DNA of 64,000 bases from Terriglobia bacterium (GCA_022452285.1 JAKUNG010000011.1:62001-126000), one strand, 5' to 3'. Positions 46,878 to 56,158 are shown, counted from the first letter of the stretch. The notes: a model not told the origin generated them from the sequence alone. A program made the numbers and translations.

Positions 46878-47531
46878 ATGACTACATTCAAAAATCTCCT
46901 TCAACAAAAAACTATTTTTTGCCCCAAATGCTCTCGCAGCATGTTTGTTGGCTTGAATTGTCGTTATATTAGTCATACTCTAAAACACACTGCAATCAAT
47001 AGCATTTTTGTTCTTTTGGCCGTAGTTTTCCTCATTTCATTTTATCCTTCTTCTATCTCGGTAATGTCAGCGAAGAAAAACGCCCCAAAAAAGTATGTTA
47101 CCGACGAGTATAGACAACAAGAAAAAGTGGTGTCACAGATTCTACTGCGTTTTTCTAGTATGGAAAGAGACCAAATTAGGAAGATTACTCAAATTATTCT
47201 TAAGAATTCCCAAAACAAAAATTTGGATCCTAAGCTGATTGCATCAATCATTGTTGTTGAATCAAGTGGAAACTCCTTGGCAATTTCTGCAAAGAAAGCC
47301 GTTGGCATCATGCAGATTCATGTCCCAACCTGGGGAAGAGTTGTCAATTTTTCTGAGCGCAATCCTTTTGATCCTGAAGTTAACATTGATATGGGTACCA
47401 CTATCTTGGCTGATTATCTAAAGCGCTACAAACTTCTCGAGACCGCTTTGTCAGCTTATGAAGGATCCCTTAGTTTACCAAGCTCTTATCCTGCTAAGGT
47501 ATTAGCCATCTATTATTCCCGCCTTCAATAA
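46878..47531 (+). CDS. lytic transglycosylase (SLT domain), membrane-anchored
   Basis: A peptidoglycan-cleaving transglycosylase of the SLT type. The 217-residue protein starts at ATG 46878, preceded by AGAGG. The longer frame from TTG 46794 lacks a ribosome site. It has an N-terminal CPKC motif and a hydrophobic segment (about 36-57), then the SLT domain with the catalytic Glu in VVESSGN, GIMQIHVPTWG, the DPEVNIDMGT segment and LSAYEG. A Cys-rich N-terminus before the anchor is unusual for this family and may bind a metal or mark a cytoplasmic tail. It acts on the outer face of the inner membrane. It converges with the gene at 47525. Confidence 0.85.
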   Translation: MTTFKNLLQQKTIFCPKCSRSMFVGLNCRYISHTLKHTAINSIFVLLAVVFLISFYPSSISVMSAKKNAPKKYVTDEYRQQEKVVSQILLRFSSMERDQIRKITQIILKNSQNKNLDPKLIASIIVVESSGNSLAISAKKAVGIMQIHVPTWGRVVNFSERNPFDPEVNIDMGTTILADYLKRYKLLETALSAYEGSLSLPSSYPAKVLAIYYSRLQ

Positions 47532-48283
47532 GAATCAGAACTCGATTTACTCATTATTTGCCCTAAAACCTTTGTTAATTCCCTGTCCAAGTTTTTCCTT
47601 AGGTACGAGGGAGATTTTAAATCTTTCCATAGTTCCTTTAGATTTTCAAAAGTATCAAGATCTGATTTCGGAACTAACTGAGCCCACTGTATTAGGTGTT
47701 CTTCCAAGAGCACTATCGTCTGCCGGTAAACTTTTGGAGTTCCCCAATCAATTCCTTCGAAAATACATGGGAGATAGGAAGAAAAACCTAGAAGATAGTA
47801 ACCACCATCCAAAGCTGGTCCAATAACTACATCCTGATGTTGAAGAATTGAAATAGCCTCTTCAATATTCTTAGATTCTAAACTGGGACAATCTGTGCCA
47901 ATAAAAATCACTTTTGAATAATTATTCTCCACTCTGATTCTCAAGGTATTCTCTAATCGCTCACCAAGATTCATGCCAGTCTGAACATCTATGGAAATAG
48001 TTTCTGGAAACTTTAGATCAATTGCATAATCTACTGCCTGCTGCAACTTCCCGGTCATACAAACTGATATGTCAATTGAAGGTCCAATAAGGGGCTGAAT
48101 TTGATGCAGCGTGTTTTGAATAAGGGCCTGATGTAATTCCAGACAATGTTTCCAAGAAAGGGGTGGATTCATTCTCGTCTTCACAGTTCCAATAATTGGA
48201 AACTTAGCGAAGATATTAATAGAAGTTCTGGTCATGTCACTTACTGCTTTTATATTGAGATACGCAGTATGGTAATGCTCCAT
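47525..48283 (-). CDS. DUF2064 / TIGR04282 glycosyltransferase-like protein
   Basis: A GT-A-fold protein of the DUF2064 family (often annotated as glycosyltransferase; the exact reaction is not established). Its signature FAKFPIIGTVKTRM corresponds to the nucleotide-binding start of the fold. IGTDCPSL and DGGYYLLGF follow, the family's other two motifs. The 252-residue form is slightly longer than usual at the N-terminus. A second ATG at 48235 would begin right at the domain, and neither has a convincing ribosome site. Its 3' end overlaps the transglycosylase stop region by seven bases on the opposite strand. Confidence 0.85.
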   Translation of the reverse strand: MEHYHTAYLNIKAVSDMTRTSINIFAKFPIIGTVKTRMNPPLSWKHCLELHQALIQNTLHQIQPLIGPSIDISVCMTGKLQQAVDYAIDLKFPETISIDVQTGMNLGERLENTLRIRVENNYSKVIFIGTDCPSLESKNIEEAISILQHQDVVIGPALDGGYYLLGFSSYLPCIFEGIDWGTPKVYRQTIVLLEEHLIQWAQLVPKSDLDTFENLKELWKDLKSPSYLRKNLDRELTKVLGQIMSKSSSDSY

Positions 48284-48464
48284 ACTTAGTCTTGCGGTGA
48301 GTAAAAAAGGCAGTTTAAAAGGGTAAACAAAGAATTTCTCCTACCTTTTTCTAGTGGAAATAGGAGAACATTAATAGATCTATACTGCTGATTTATAAAT
48401 GAATTTTATGGCTTGTTCTTCTACATTCATTAACCCACAATTTGGAAAGTTTTAAATCCATTGC

Positions 48465-49430
48465 TCATCGTCTAACATACTTAGTAAGCACCTTTGAGCT
48501 AGGCGGTGCCTGGCCTTTAGTATAGGAAAAAGTGACTTGACCAACATAAATGTCACCTCGGGAGTCAAGAGCAACTGAATGAGGCGAAAAGAATCTTCCC
48601 TCACCGTAAGGGTCTTCCTCACTCCACTCAGATAGGATTTCACCTTCTGGGCTTCGGATGGTCATTCGAGCAGCTGGTTCATCCAACCGTGCTTTTTCAC
48701 CAGCTATAAAAATTCCACCTAATTCAGCCACATAGAAATTCCGCTCATTATCCTGGCATAAGCTATTGGGCCACCACACTTCATCCCATTGACCGATAAA
48801 CGTACCCTGATCAGAAAAAATCTGAATTCGACAGTTTGTGCGATCAGCAATGTAAACCCGCCCTTCCGAATCTACATAAACACCGTGGGGTAAATTAAAT
48901 TCAGACGCTTGGCTCCCAGGCTCTCCCCAAGAAAGAAGAAGGTCACCATCACTTGTATATTTATGAACTCGTGAATTTCCATAACCGTCAGAAACATAAA
49001 TTTCTCCTTGTGGAGAAAGAGCAACGTCAGTCGGCGTATTAAATGGAGGGCCAGAGCGTAGCACATCCAAATGATCAGGAGGGACATAACCTGTATCAGG
49101 AACCCCATCTTGAGGTTGTAAGGTCATTAGTAATTCACCATTGGGTGTAAATTTCTTTATCCTATGTCCCTGATCATCAACACAATAAACAGAATCGTCA
49201 GGTGCAATAAATATCATATGGGGTCTTGTAAATAAGCCCTGACCCCAAGAATTTAAATAGTTGCCATCACGGTCAAAAATAACAACTGGATTTTCTGCCC
49301 GACAAAAAGCATAAACTCGATCTTGAGAGTCAACTGCAATACCAGGAACTTCTCCAAGTTTACATTCCAAAGGTGGCTTAGCCCATCCTTCCACTTCTTC
49401 AAAAATAAATTGCCCAGATCCAAGTTTCAA
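48465..49430 (-). CDS. NHL-repeat beta-propeller protein
   Basis: A 321-residue protein built almost entirely of NHL-type repeats (six blades or so). Each is marked by a GIAVDSQDRVYAFCR- or GVYVDSEGRVYIADR-like strand set (DVALSPQGEIYVSD, SVALDSRGDIYVG). It resembles the propeller of peptidyl-alpha-hydroxyglycine lyase-like proteins, with no sign of the metal-binding His set clearly visible to me. No signal peptide is obvious. The start is TTG 49430, preceded by AAGGAGA with suitable spacing. It is divergent from the DUF4212/SSS pair. Such proteins are common in marine and sponge-associated lineages. Ligand and role are unknown. Confidence 0.8.
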   Translation of the reverse strand: MKLGSGQFIFEEVEGWAKPPLECKLGEVPGIAVDSQDRVYAFCRAENPVVIFDRDGNYLNSWGQGLFTRPHMIFIAPDDSVYCVDDQGHRIKKFTPNGELLMTLQPQDGVPDTGYVPPDHLDVLRSGPPFNTPTDVALSPQGEIYVSDGYGNSRVHKYTSDGDLLLSWGEPGSQASEFNLPHGVYVDSEGRVYIADRTNCRIQIFSDQGTFIGQWDEVWWPNSLCQDNERNFYVAELGGIFIAGEKARLDEPAARMTIRSPEGEILSEWSEEDPYGEGRFFSPHSVALDSRGDIYVGQVTFSYTKGQAPPSSKVLTKYVRR

Positions 49431-49604
49431 AGGATTCTCCTTAATCAGTATTTTTCAAAAGATTCTGTAAAATAATCACCTCATATTAGAAGTTACTAAC
49501 GCAACATGTCAACTTTATCCATCGATGAACCATAAAGAGTTGAAAATTAGATTAAACCACCTGTTATGATAATTGATTAATCTAGTACCTCAAACTAGTC
49601 TTAC

Positions 49605-49661
49605 TTGGTTGTGCTCTTCTTCTATGTCATAATTAGACCCCTTTAGAATGTCATGATTCTA
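49605..49661 (+). promoter_or_regulatory. candidate promoter and operator before the DUF4212 gene
   Basis: TTGGTT (49605-49610) and CATAAT (49628-49633; five of six) are 17 bases apart. Right after the expected start site, TAGAAT (49644-49649) pairs with ATTCTA (49656-49661), a perfect 6-6-6 inverted repeat. It is in the position of a repressor operator. The -35 is weak. Confidence 0.35.
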
Positions 49662-49690
49662 CCTAGAACCAAACTATATTTCTAAGTCGA

Positions 49691-49984
49691 ATGGAAAACA
49701 ATAATATCCAAGGATTGTTAAAGAAATACTGGAATCAGAATGTTCTTATTATGGTTATATTGCTTTCCCTTTGGGCATTAGCAGGTCTAGGAGCTGGAAT
49801 CCTTTTTGTTGATTGGCTTAACCTCTTTAAACTACCTACAACCGGTTTCCCACTTGGTTTCTGGTTTGCTCACCAAGGGAGCATTATTGCTTTTGTTCTG
49901 CTGATTTTGATTTATTGCTTACTAATGAATTACCTTGATTCTAAATATCATTCTGATTTAAACCGGTTTCAAAACAATAAATAA
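49691..49984 (+). CDS. DUF4212 small subunit of a sodium:solute symporter
   Basis: A 97-residue membrane protein with two hydrophobic helices (about 18-40 and 55-80) and a LPTTGFPLGFWFAHQG loop, which matches DUF4212 (TIGR03647). These proteins are always encoded just before a VC_2705-type SSS symporter. It lies three bases before the large subunit. Its start is the ATG at 49691. It forms one transport unit with the next gene and is thought to help its function, though the role is not proven. Confidence 0.92.
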   Translation: MENNNIQGLLKKYWNQNVLIMVILLSLWALAGLGAGILFVDWLNLFKLPTTGFPLGFWFAHQGSIIAFVLLILIYCLLMNYLDSKYHSDLNRFQNNK

Positions 49985-49987
49985 ACA

Positions 49988-51811
49988 ATGAGTGTACTTG
50001 CTTGGACCTACCTTTTTATTGGCTTTACCTTTGCCCTTTATGTGTCTATAGCCTGGTTAAGTCGAGTCCGCGATACCAAAGGATTTTACGTAGCTGGCCA
50101 GGGAGTTCCCGCACTTGCAAATGGTATGGCCACTGCGGCTGATTGGATGAGTGCAGCGTCCTTTATCTCTATGGCTGGACTTATATCCACCATGGGTTAT
50201 GCAGGAGGTGTCTATTTGATGGGGTGGACTGGAGGTTACGTCTTGCTGGCCTTATTGATAGCCCCTTATCTGCGAAAATTCGGTCACTATACTGTCCCTG
50301 ATTTTATTGGCGACCGCTTTGAATCTAATATCGCACGCTTAGTTGCCGTAGTTTGTGCCATCTTTGTTAGTTTTACCTATGTTGCAGGTCAGATGCGAGG
50401 TGTCGGTGTAGTATTTAGCCGTTTTTTAGAGGTAGATATCAATGTTGGGGTAATTGTTGGCATGGCTATAGTTTTCATTTATGCCACCTTAGGTGGAATG
50501 AAAGGAATTACCTGGACCCAAGTAGCTCAATACTGGGTACTTATTACTGCCTTTCTTATTCCCGCTATCGCCATCAGTATTCGCCTAACGGGCCATTTTC
50601 TTCCACAAATAGGTTTAGGAAGTACATTGATAACAAATGATGCGGGAATGCAGGAAATTTATCTACTTGAGAAATTAAACCACATCTTAGTAGATATAGG
50701 TTTCGACCCGTATACGGCTACTTTTGTTGGCAAGTGGGATAAAGTTAATGTAACTCTCGTGGCACTAGCTCTGATGGTGGGTACAGCTGGTCTACCTCAT
50801 GTCATTGTGCGTTTTTATACCGTAAAAACAGTTAAAGCCGCTCGTTGGAGTGCTTTTTGGGCTTTGTTCTTCATCTCATTACTTTATTTAACTGCCCCTG
50901 CAACTGCAGCATTTTCTCGATATTTCATGATTGAAAGCCTTAATGGGAAAACTGCTCAAGAACTACCTGTCTGGTTCAAAAACTGGGAAAAAACTGGATT
51001 GATCTTGTGGTTAGATAATGGAGATGGCAAGGTAAATTATTCAGCAGGTCAAGATAATGAAATCTTTCGTAGTGGAAATATCCCCACTCGTGAATTAACA
51101 AATATCACTCAGGCCCATAACCAATGGCTAACCAGTAACGGTTCGTCTGGTACTGAAGGACGCACGATCCTTCGACAAGCTGGACTTTCAGGGCCCGATC
51201 GAGACATCATTGTATTAGCTACTCCTGAAATGGCAGAGTTAGCAAACTGGATCATTGCATTAGTTGCTGCCGGTGGTCTTGCAGCAGCACTATCAACCGC
51301 CAGTGGCCTTCTTCTAGTTGTTTCCTCCAGTGTGGCCCACGACGTTTATTATCGAATTATTAATCCAGCTGCCACTGAAAAACAGCGCTTACGGGTAGGG
51401 CGTATCGTCATTGGTATAGCAGTGGTGATTGCCGGACTCTTTGGGATATATCCTCCAGGCTTCGTAAGCCAGGTTGTAGCTTTTGCTTTTGGACTTGCAG
51501 CTGCTAGTTTTTTCCCAGCAATCGTCCTTGGAATTTTTAGCAAACGGCTCGGAACTATTCCTGCCGTGTGTGGAATGATTGTTGGAATAGGCTTCACAGC
51601 TTTCTACATCATAGCCACGGTTTTCTTTCAGATGGATCTGTGGACCTTTGGTGTGGCAAAACACGGCGTAGATCCGCAAGGCATTGGCACTGTTGGAATG
51701 TTATTGAATCTCATAGTTACAGTCTCTCTCAAACAGTTCTTCCCTGAGCCTAGTATGAAAACCCAGAACCTCATTGATTCCATAAGAGCTCCCGAGACTA
51801 CCAGTTCTTAA
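49988..51811 (+). CDS. sodium:solute symporter, VC_2705/ActP-like subfamily
   Basis: A 607-residue Na+-coupled symporter. It has about 13 membrane segments with family motifs KGFYVAGQGVP, AADWMSAASFISMAG and AGGLAAALSTASGLLLVVSSSVAHD. It carries the subfamily's large hydrophilic insert at about 305-415, including DNGDGKV, which resembles a shortened EF-hand-type calcium loop. Members related to ActP transport acetate or other small monocarboxylates, but the substrate here is inferred. It begins three bases after the DUF4212 gene without its own ribosome site, pointing to coupled translation. It is close to a run of exported hydrolases. Confidence 0.93.
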   Translation: MSVLAWTYLFIGFTFALYVSIAWLSRVRDTKGFYVAGQGVPALANGMATAADWMSAASFISMAGLISTMGYAGGVYLMGWTGGYVLLALLIAPYLRKFGHYTVPDFIGDRFESNIARLVAVVCAIFVSFTYVAGQMRGVGVVFSRFLEVDINVGVIVGMAIVFIYATLGGMKGITWTQVAQYWVLITAFLIPAIAISIRLTGHFLPQIGLGSTLITNDAGMQEIYLLEKLNHILVDIGFDPYTATFVGKWDKVNVTLVALALMVGTAGLPHVIVRFYTVKTVKAARWSAFWALFFISLLYLTAPATAAFSRYFMIESLNGKTAQELPVWFKNWEKTGLILWLDNGDGKVNYSAGQDNEIFRSGNIPTRELTNITQAHNQWLTSNGSSGTEGRTILRQAGLSGPDRDIIVLATPEMAELANWIIALVAAGGLAAALSTASGLLLVVSSSVAHDVYYRIINPAATEKQRLRVGRIVIGIAVVIAGLFGIYPPGFVSQVVAFAFGLAAASFFPAIVLGIFSKRLGTIPAVCGMIVGIGFTAFYIIATVFFQMDLWTFGVAKHGVDPQGIGTVGMLLNLIVTVSLKQFFPEPSMKTQNLIDSIRAPETTSS

Positions 51812-51945
51812 CTCAAGTTCCAAATCCCAATAATTCTAATACCCTAAAGATCATCTTCCAATTAACGTTTACTTAGGGATACCTTAAAACTTTAAGTTTG
51901 AGGGTATTTCAGGGGTAATCTAATTTTCTCTTTTATTAATTGAAA

Positions 51946-52701
51946 CTAGGTTTTTAAACTGAAGATTTCGTTTTTGGATTCCTTAATTAGGACCTCTGAA
52001 AAATGAAGGGTATCAAGTCGACCGTCATCCCGTGTTGATGAAGGCGCCAGAAGAACAAACTCAGCTTGATCAAATGTATTGAATAAAACATAACAGAGGC
52101 GCAACTGAGAAATTAAAGGAGCATTCGTTATGCGGAAATCAGGAAAAAGAATTGGACCTACGTCAACCTGGAATTGACTTTCGGGCGGATGGACATTCAT
52201 ATAAGGGATTGGATATTCCAATATTGCTTGCCAAACATGGTTAGAGTCTTCGACTTTGGTCAATCCAACAAGAGATTTTGAATTCAAAGTCGCATCAGTT
52301 ATTTGCTGGGGGTCCTTAAGGGAATCTGCACTAGTAAGTTTCATATTAAATCGATACTCTGTCAGGTAAGATGATTGGCCACTGAAGGTTTTAATCTTTT
52401 CTCCTATCCCGACTACCTGACTGATATCCCTATCATGAGAAGCAAACCTCTTATCTTGTCGCATCTTGTTCTTAGCACAAATACTCCAAACATGTGAAGT
52501 TGGTGTCTGCGTTATGCCTCCCTCCTGATACATGTACTCTCCTATGCATTCCTTTGCTAAATAAAATTGTTGAGAGTCTTCTGTCTCCTTATTAATCAGC
52601 TCACACCTGCTCAGAACTTGAGCTCGACAGGTATTCCTTTCAATACCATCACGAGCTGAAGTAGTAAAAACATAGCAATGCTGATAATCATGTAGATTCA
52701 T
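51946..52701 (-). CDS. hypothetical protein, 251 residues
   Basis: I do not recognise this gene. The protein is soluble-looking, with no signal peptide or membrane segment. It has a fairly even mix of strands and helices and several Cys (residues 9, 25, 33, 52, 74 and others). The segment FPDFRITNAPLISQLRLCYV is its most hydrophobic. A GGAGA ribosome site precedes the ATG. It stands on the minus strand within a plus-strand region, convergent with the symporter gene (134 bases) and divergent from the cupin gene. Confidence 0.65.
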   Translation of the reverse strand: MNLHDYQHCYVFTTSARDGIERNTCRAQVLSRCELINKETEDSQQFYLAKECIGEYMYQEGGITQTPTSHVWSICAKNKMRQDKRFASHDRDISQVVGIGEKIKTFSGQSSYLTEYRFNMKLTSADSLKDPQQITDATLNSKSLVGLTKVEDSNHVWQAILEYPIPYMNVHPPESQFQVDVGPILFPDFRITNAPLISQLRLCYVLFNTFDQAEFVLLAPSSTRDDGRLDTLHFSEVLIKESKNEIFSLKT

Positions 52702-53031
52702 AGCGCGGTCTCCCCAACAAATATTATAGCAATCAGTTTATAATCATGGAAAATATGCCAAGTAATTGCCAGATGCAGTAAATAACTAATGATAAACCTT
52801 ACAAACAAGTTTTTAATTAGTCTTATTTTCCCTTTCTAACTTCTTTTGTAACTTACTACCAATAAACTTGTTCATTCTATTCGAGTCTACATGCATTTGT
52901 CTTGATTGTGATAACATGACTATATAGGATAACCATTTTAAAAATTGTAGCTGTATAAAACCTTTTTTTAGGCAACCAAAGGTAATTTCGAAGCATTTAT
53001 CTAGAAATACTTTAAAGAGAGGCTCTTCCTG
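52702..53031. other. 330-base intergenic region, divergent genes
   Basis: It holds a possible sigma70 promoter for the cupin operon: TTGATT (52902-52907) and TAGGAT (52925-52930), 17 bases apart. A good ribosome site (AGAGAGG) precedes the cupin ATG. A minus-strand reading frame here (52813-53085) overlaps the cupin start and looks like chance. No RNA gene is seen. Confidence 0.4.
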
Positions 53032-53436
53032 ATGACAAAACACCCAGAATGGGTCATGGATCCCAAAGACTTCCCAGTATGGCAAGCTCCTAACAACTCT
53101 CGTAGACTGAACGTATTAGTAAGCGAAGACACCTGTGCCGCTAAAACTATGGCAGCAGGGTTTTTCTGGTTGCACCCAGGTCATGAAACAGACCCAGACA
53201 TTCACCCAAATTCCCCTGAACTATATTACGTCGTTAGCGGAGAGGCAAAACTTGTCATGGACGGTGAAGAATATAGAGTGAAAAAAGGAATGACAGTCTA
53301 TATTCCAGCTGGGGTTGTGCACCAGTCTTTTAATGACGGTGATGAGGATCTATGTTACTTCTATGCCTTTGCTCCACCTCCTTCAGAACCAAGTAAAGTG
53401 GAAACCCAGGGCTGGCACCAGGTTAAATTTCGGTAA
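53032..53436 (+). CDS. cupin domain-containing protein
   Basis: A 134-residue single-domain cupin. The metal-binding motif 1 is present as HPGHETDPDIHPNSPELYYVVSGEAKL, which has several His and Glu ligands but not the strict H-x-H spacing. Motif 2 contains the PAGVVHQS segment with its His. Such proteins act as dioxygenases, isomerases or sensors. The sequence alone does not tell which. A strong ribosome site precedes the ATG. It is the first of six same-strand genes with short gaps (15-100 bases), and the next encodes a secreted metallohydrolase. Confidence 0.85.
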   Translation: MTKHPEWVMDPKDFPVWQAPNNSRRLNVLVSEDTCAAKTMAAGFFWLHPGHETDPDIHPNSPELYYVVSGEAKLVMDGEEYRVKKGMTVYIPAGVVHQSFNDGDEDLCYFYAFAPPPSEPSKVETQGWHQVKFR

Positions 53437-53451
53437 AAGAGGATAATATCA

Positions 53452-54930
53452 ATGAATATCATAAAAACGAAGGTTAATTTTTCTCCAAAAATGGGTTTTC
53501 GACTATGTCTTCTAGGAACTATGTTTCTCCTGTTATTCCATAGTTGCATCACTGAAAAAGACATTACAGTAGATCAGAAGGCTAGTTGGATAGCAGGTGA
53601 CCACCACATTCATAGTAAGTTTAGCGTCGGTTTCAATTCTGAAACCGACCCTCAACGGACCTCACCTATTATTGGTGGTGGAGCTAATTATTCGATTCCA
53701 ATGAATGCACTCATGGCCAGACGGTCAGGACTTTCCTGGATGGTAGCAACAGATCATGGTGGACCTAATCACAGTAAAGTAAACCTGGAAAAAGCTTACC
53801 CAGAATTGGTACTTTCTCGAGAACTTGTGCCTGAAGTAATTCAGTTTTTTGGACTCGAACTAAACCCTCCAGGAGCTGATCACAGTAGTCTTATTATTCC
53901 CAATGATGACAATGAGGCACAACAGCTATTTGTACTCGAGTCAAAATTTGACAGAGCTGAAGTATTCCCTATTGACCCAGAAAGAAACACTGAGCCTAGA
54001 ATGATTCAAGCTCTTGAATTTATGGACAAGCTGAAACCCAAGCCTATTCTGATCGCTAATCATCCCTCTCGTTCAGCCCAAAAAGGGAAACAGTATGGAT
54101 TAGATGATCCAGCTGAGCTCCGGAAGTGGAATGACACCGCACCCGAAGTCTCAGTTGGCATGGCTGGGGCTCCAGGCCACCAAGCCGCCACTCTCAATCC
54201 TGATAACACCCCAAAACTGAAGGGTTTTCGTGGTGGTTACGGCCGATTACCAACCAGAGGTGGATTTGATCCTATGACCGCTCGACTTGGCGGTTTCTGG
54301 GATTCAATGTTGGGTGAAGGTCGTCATTGGTGGATCACGGCCAATTCTGATTCTCATGTGCACTACACCGAAGGCGGATCTGATTTCTGGCCTGGCGAAT
54401 ACTCCAAGACTTATGTCTACGCAGAAAAATCCTATGATGCCATCCTAGAGGGAATTAGGTCTGGCCGCGTCTTTGTTACAACTGGCGACCTGATCTCGGA
54501 ACTTGATATATCGGCTCAGTTCGGGAATAAAACTGCTCAAATTGGAGGCAGTCTTGAAGTTTCATCTGGTACTGATGTAGGGATTACCATCAAGCTGAAG
54601 GATCCTGAAAAAAATAACCACCATCAAGATAATCCTGTAGTAACACGAGTTGATCTCATTATAGGAAAAGTTACTGGGCCAGGCTCTGACCCTACTCATG
54701 ACCGCAATCCCAGCACCCGTGTGGTGCATCGCTTCAATCAGGATAATTGGTCTGTTAATAGTGAATATAAAACAATGACTTACAACCTGAAAAATGTAAC
54801 TGGCAGCCTCTATCTGCGTGTACGAGGAACCAATACGACAGAGTTGGAACCTGAACCAGACCCTCCTGGAGAAGATCCTTGGACAGATCTATGGTTCTAT
54901 TCCAATCCTATTTTCATTCAAGTTCAATAA
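53452..54930 (+). CDS. secreted PHP-domain metallohydrolase (CehA/McbA-like)
   Basis: A 492-residue protein of the PHP superfamily, similar in plan to CehA/McbA proteins, which include carbaryl-type hydrolases. The N-terminus is a signal or lipoprotein peptide (about 14-32; the Cys32 region LFHSC is only lipobox-like, as -3 is Phe). The PHP motif IAGDHHIHSKFS (His51, His52, His54) gives the first metal ligands. ATDHGG near 100 and the NSDSHVHY segment near 300 supply more. The C-terminal part is beta-rich. It would act outside the cytoplasm. It is 15 bases from the cupin gene and 31 bases before the next. Confidence 0.88.
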   Translation: MNIIKTKVNFSPKMGFRLCLLGTMFLLLFHSCITEKDITVDQKASWIAGDHHIHSKFSVGFNSETDPQRTSPIIGGGANYSIPMNALMARRSGLSWMVATDHGGPNHSKVNLEKAYPELVLSRELVPEVIQFFGLELNPPGADHSSLIIPNDDNEAQQLFVLESKFDRAEVFPIDPERNTEPRMIQALEFMDKLKPKPILIANHPSRSAQKGKQYGLDDPAELRKWNDTAPEVSVGMAGAPGHQAATLNPDNTPKLKGFRGGYGRLPTRGGFDPMTARLGGFWDSMLGEGRHWWITANSDSHVHYTEGGSDFWPGEYSKTYVYAEKSYDAILEGIRSGRVFVTTGDLISELDISAQFGNKTAQIGGSLEVSSGTDVGITIKLKDPEKNNHHQDNPVVTRVDLIIGKVTGPGSDPTHDRNPSTRVVHRFNQDNWSVNSEYKTMTYNLKNVTGSLYLRVRGTNTTELEPEPDPPGEDPWTDLWFYSNPIFIQVQ

Positions 54931-54961
54931 GTCAGTTGTTGACTCTTTAGAGTTTATTTGG

Positions 54962-56158
54962 ATGCAAACCTTTACCCTTAAAATCGTGTTTATCCTGCTT
55001 CTCCTAACATTACGTCTTACAACTGCCGATCCCCAGCATTCTGCTCCAGAAACTTCCTCACCTATCAAGGTTTCAAAGGTTAGTTTTCTTATTCATCCAG
55101 TGTGTTGGGATCTTGCCTTGGCAAAAGGGAATCGAATAGGCCCAAATTTTCGTTACCAATCCTTCACTTATCGGGGGGGAGCTTGGTATGACGAAAAAGA
55201 GTTTTACGAGATCTTGGAGTGGGAGCGACAGGTTAATCAGCGGCAAAAGGAATATATACGTGGAATGAAATCAGATGAAGCCTTGATTATTTATCCAATT
55301 GGTCAGCGACCTGCAATGAAGGAACTTGAAGAATTAGGACAACGGATTTTAGATCGGCGTTGCATTATCATTCGATCGGAAAGTCCTTCTGCTAATGAAA
55401 AGGTTGATTATCGTGCAATGTTTCCCAATCCGGTAAAGATCCAACTTCTGGACGATCTCTTAGAAGCTGTTCGCTACAATAGTGATACTTGGAATGCTCA
55501 GGCTCTAGAGGTCATATTTTATAACCGCATGATTGCCTTAGAAATTAAACAGGAGTTTAAGAAACGTCAATTAAAAGTAGACCCAAAAACAGTTACTGCT
55601 GTGGCCTTTGGAGAAGGATTTGAACAATGTGCTACTACTTGGAAAGCAATGGTTGGGGAGTACCTTGGTTGGGCGAAACCAATCGAAAATGACTATAATT
55701 TATCAGTGAGTGGTATGCCCCTCCTTCGTGGAGCTATTTTAAGGGAAAAGATCTCATTAAAAAATGTTCGCTTATTTCTTTGGAAACTTCAAGATCAACG
55801 GACAATGGCCTGGTTAGCACGAACCGGAGGCCGACTTTCTGACCCCCAGCTCTTTATAAGTCTTCCTTTTGGATTGAAAGAGTTCAAACTCTTTGATGAA
55901 TTCGGAACCCAGCTCTGGCCAAAACCCGTTCGAGAAAAGGAAAAACTCGGTGGTGTTCATTGGTGGTGGATGGGACTAGCCAATGACTCTCCAATACGCT
56001 TAGGCTTTAAGGGTCCTATGCGAGTTCCGATCGCAGTTGGTCTGAGACAGTTGCCCACTGATCGAAACATTTTCATTGTTTCCAATGGTGTATCATTTGA
56101 AACATTTCGTAAAAGCCTAATAGAAAGCCCTATTGGACCGGACATGGACAGTGAATAA
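54962..56158 (+). CDS. exported protein of unknown function
   Basis: I do not recognise this family. The protein is 398 residues long. The start chosen is ATG 54962, which yields a clear signal peptide (hydrophobic core IVFILLLLTLRL). A longer frame would overlap the preceding gene by 113 bases. After the signal peptide come mixed alpha/beta segments, with a polar stretch DEKEFYEILEWERQVNQRQK, the hydrophobic SDEALIIYPIGQRP, and a late HWWWMGLAND motif. No catalytic motif or metal site stands out. The hydrolase-oxidoreductase neighbours suggest a role in the same exported pathway. Confidence 0.7.
   Translation: MQTFTLKIVFILLLLTLRLTTADPQHSAPETSSPIKVSKVSFLIHPVCWDLALAKGNRIGPNFRYQSFTYRGGAWYDEKEFYEILEWERQVNQRQKEYIRGMKSDEALIIYPIGQRPAMKELEELGQRILDRRCIIIRSESPSANEKVDYRAMFPNPVKIQLLDDLLEAVRYNSDTWNAQALEVIFYNRMIALEIKQEFKKRQLKVDPKTVTAVAFGEGFEQCATTWKAMVGEYLGWAKPIENDYNLSVSGMPLLRGAILREKISLKNVRLFLWKLQDQRTMAWLARTGGRLSDPQLFISLPFGLKEFKLFDEFGTQLWPKPVREKEKLGGVHWWWMGLANDSPIRLGFKGPMRVPIAVGLRQLPTDRNIFIVSNGVSFETFRKSLIESPIGPDMDSE

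Noticed and set aside
52813-53085. Minus-strand 90-residue reading frame
   Set aside because: It overlaps the cupin start, has atypical composition and no ribosome site. It is likely a chance frame.
54818-54961. N-terminal extension of the exported unknown protein
   Set aside because: It would overlap the preceding gene by 113 bases and bury the signal peptide. The ATG at 54962 gives a proper one.
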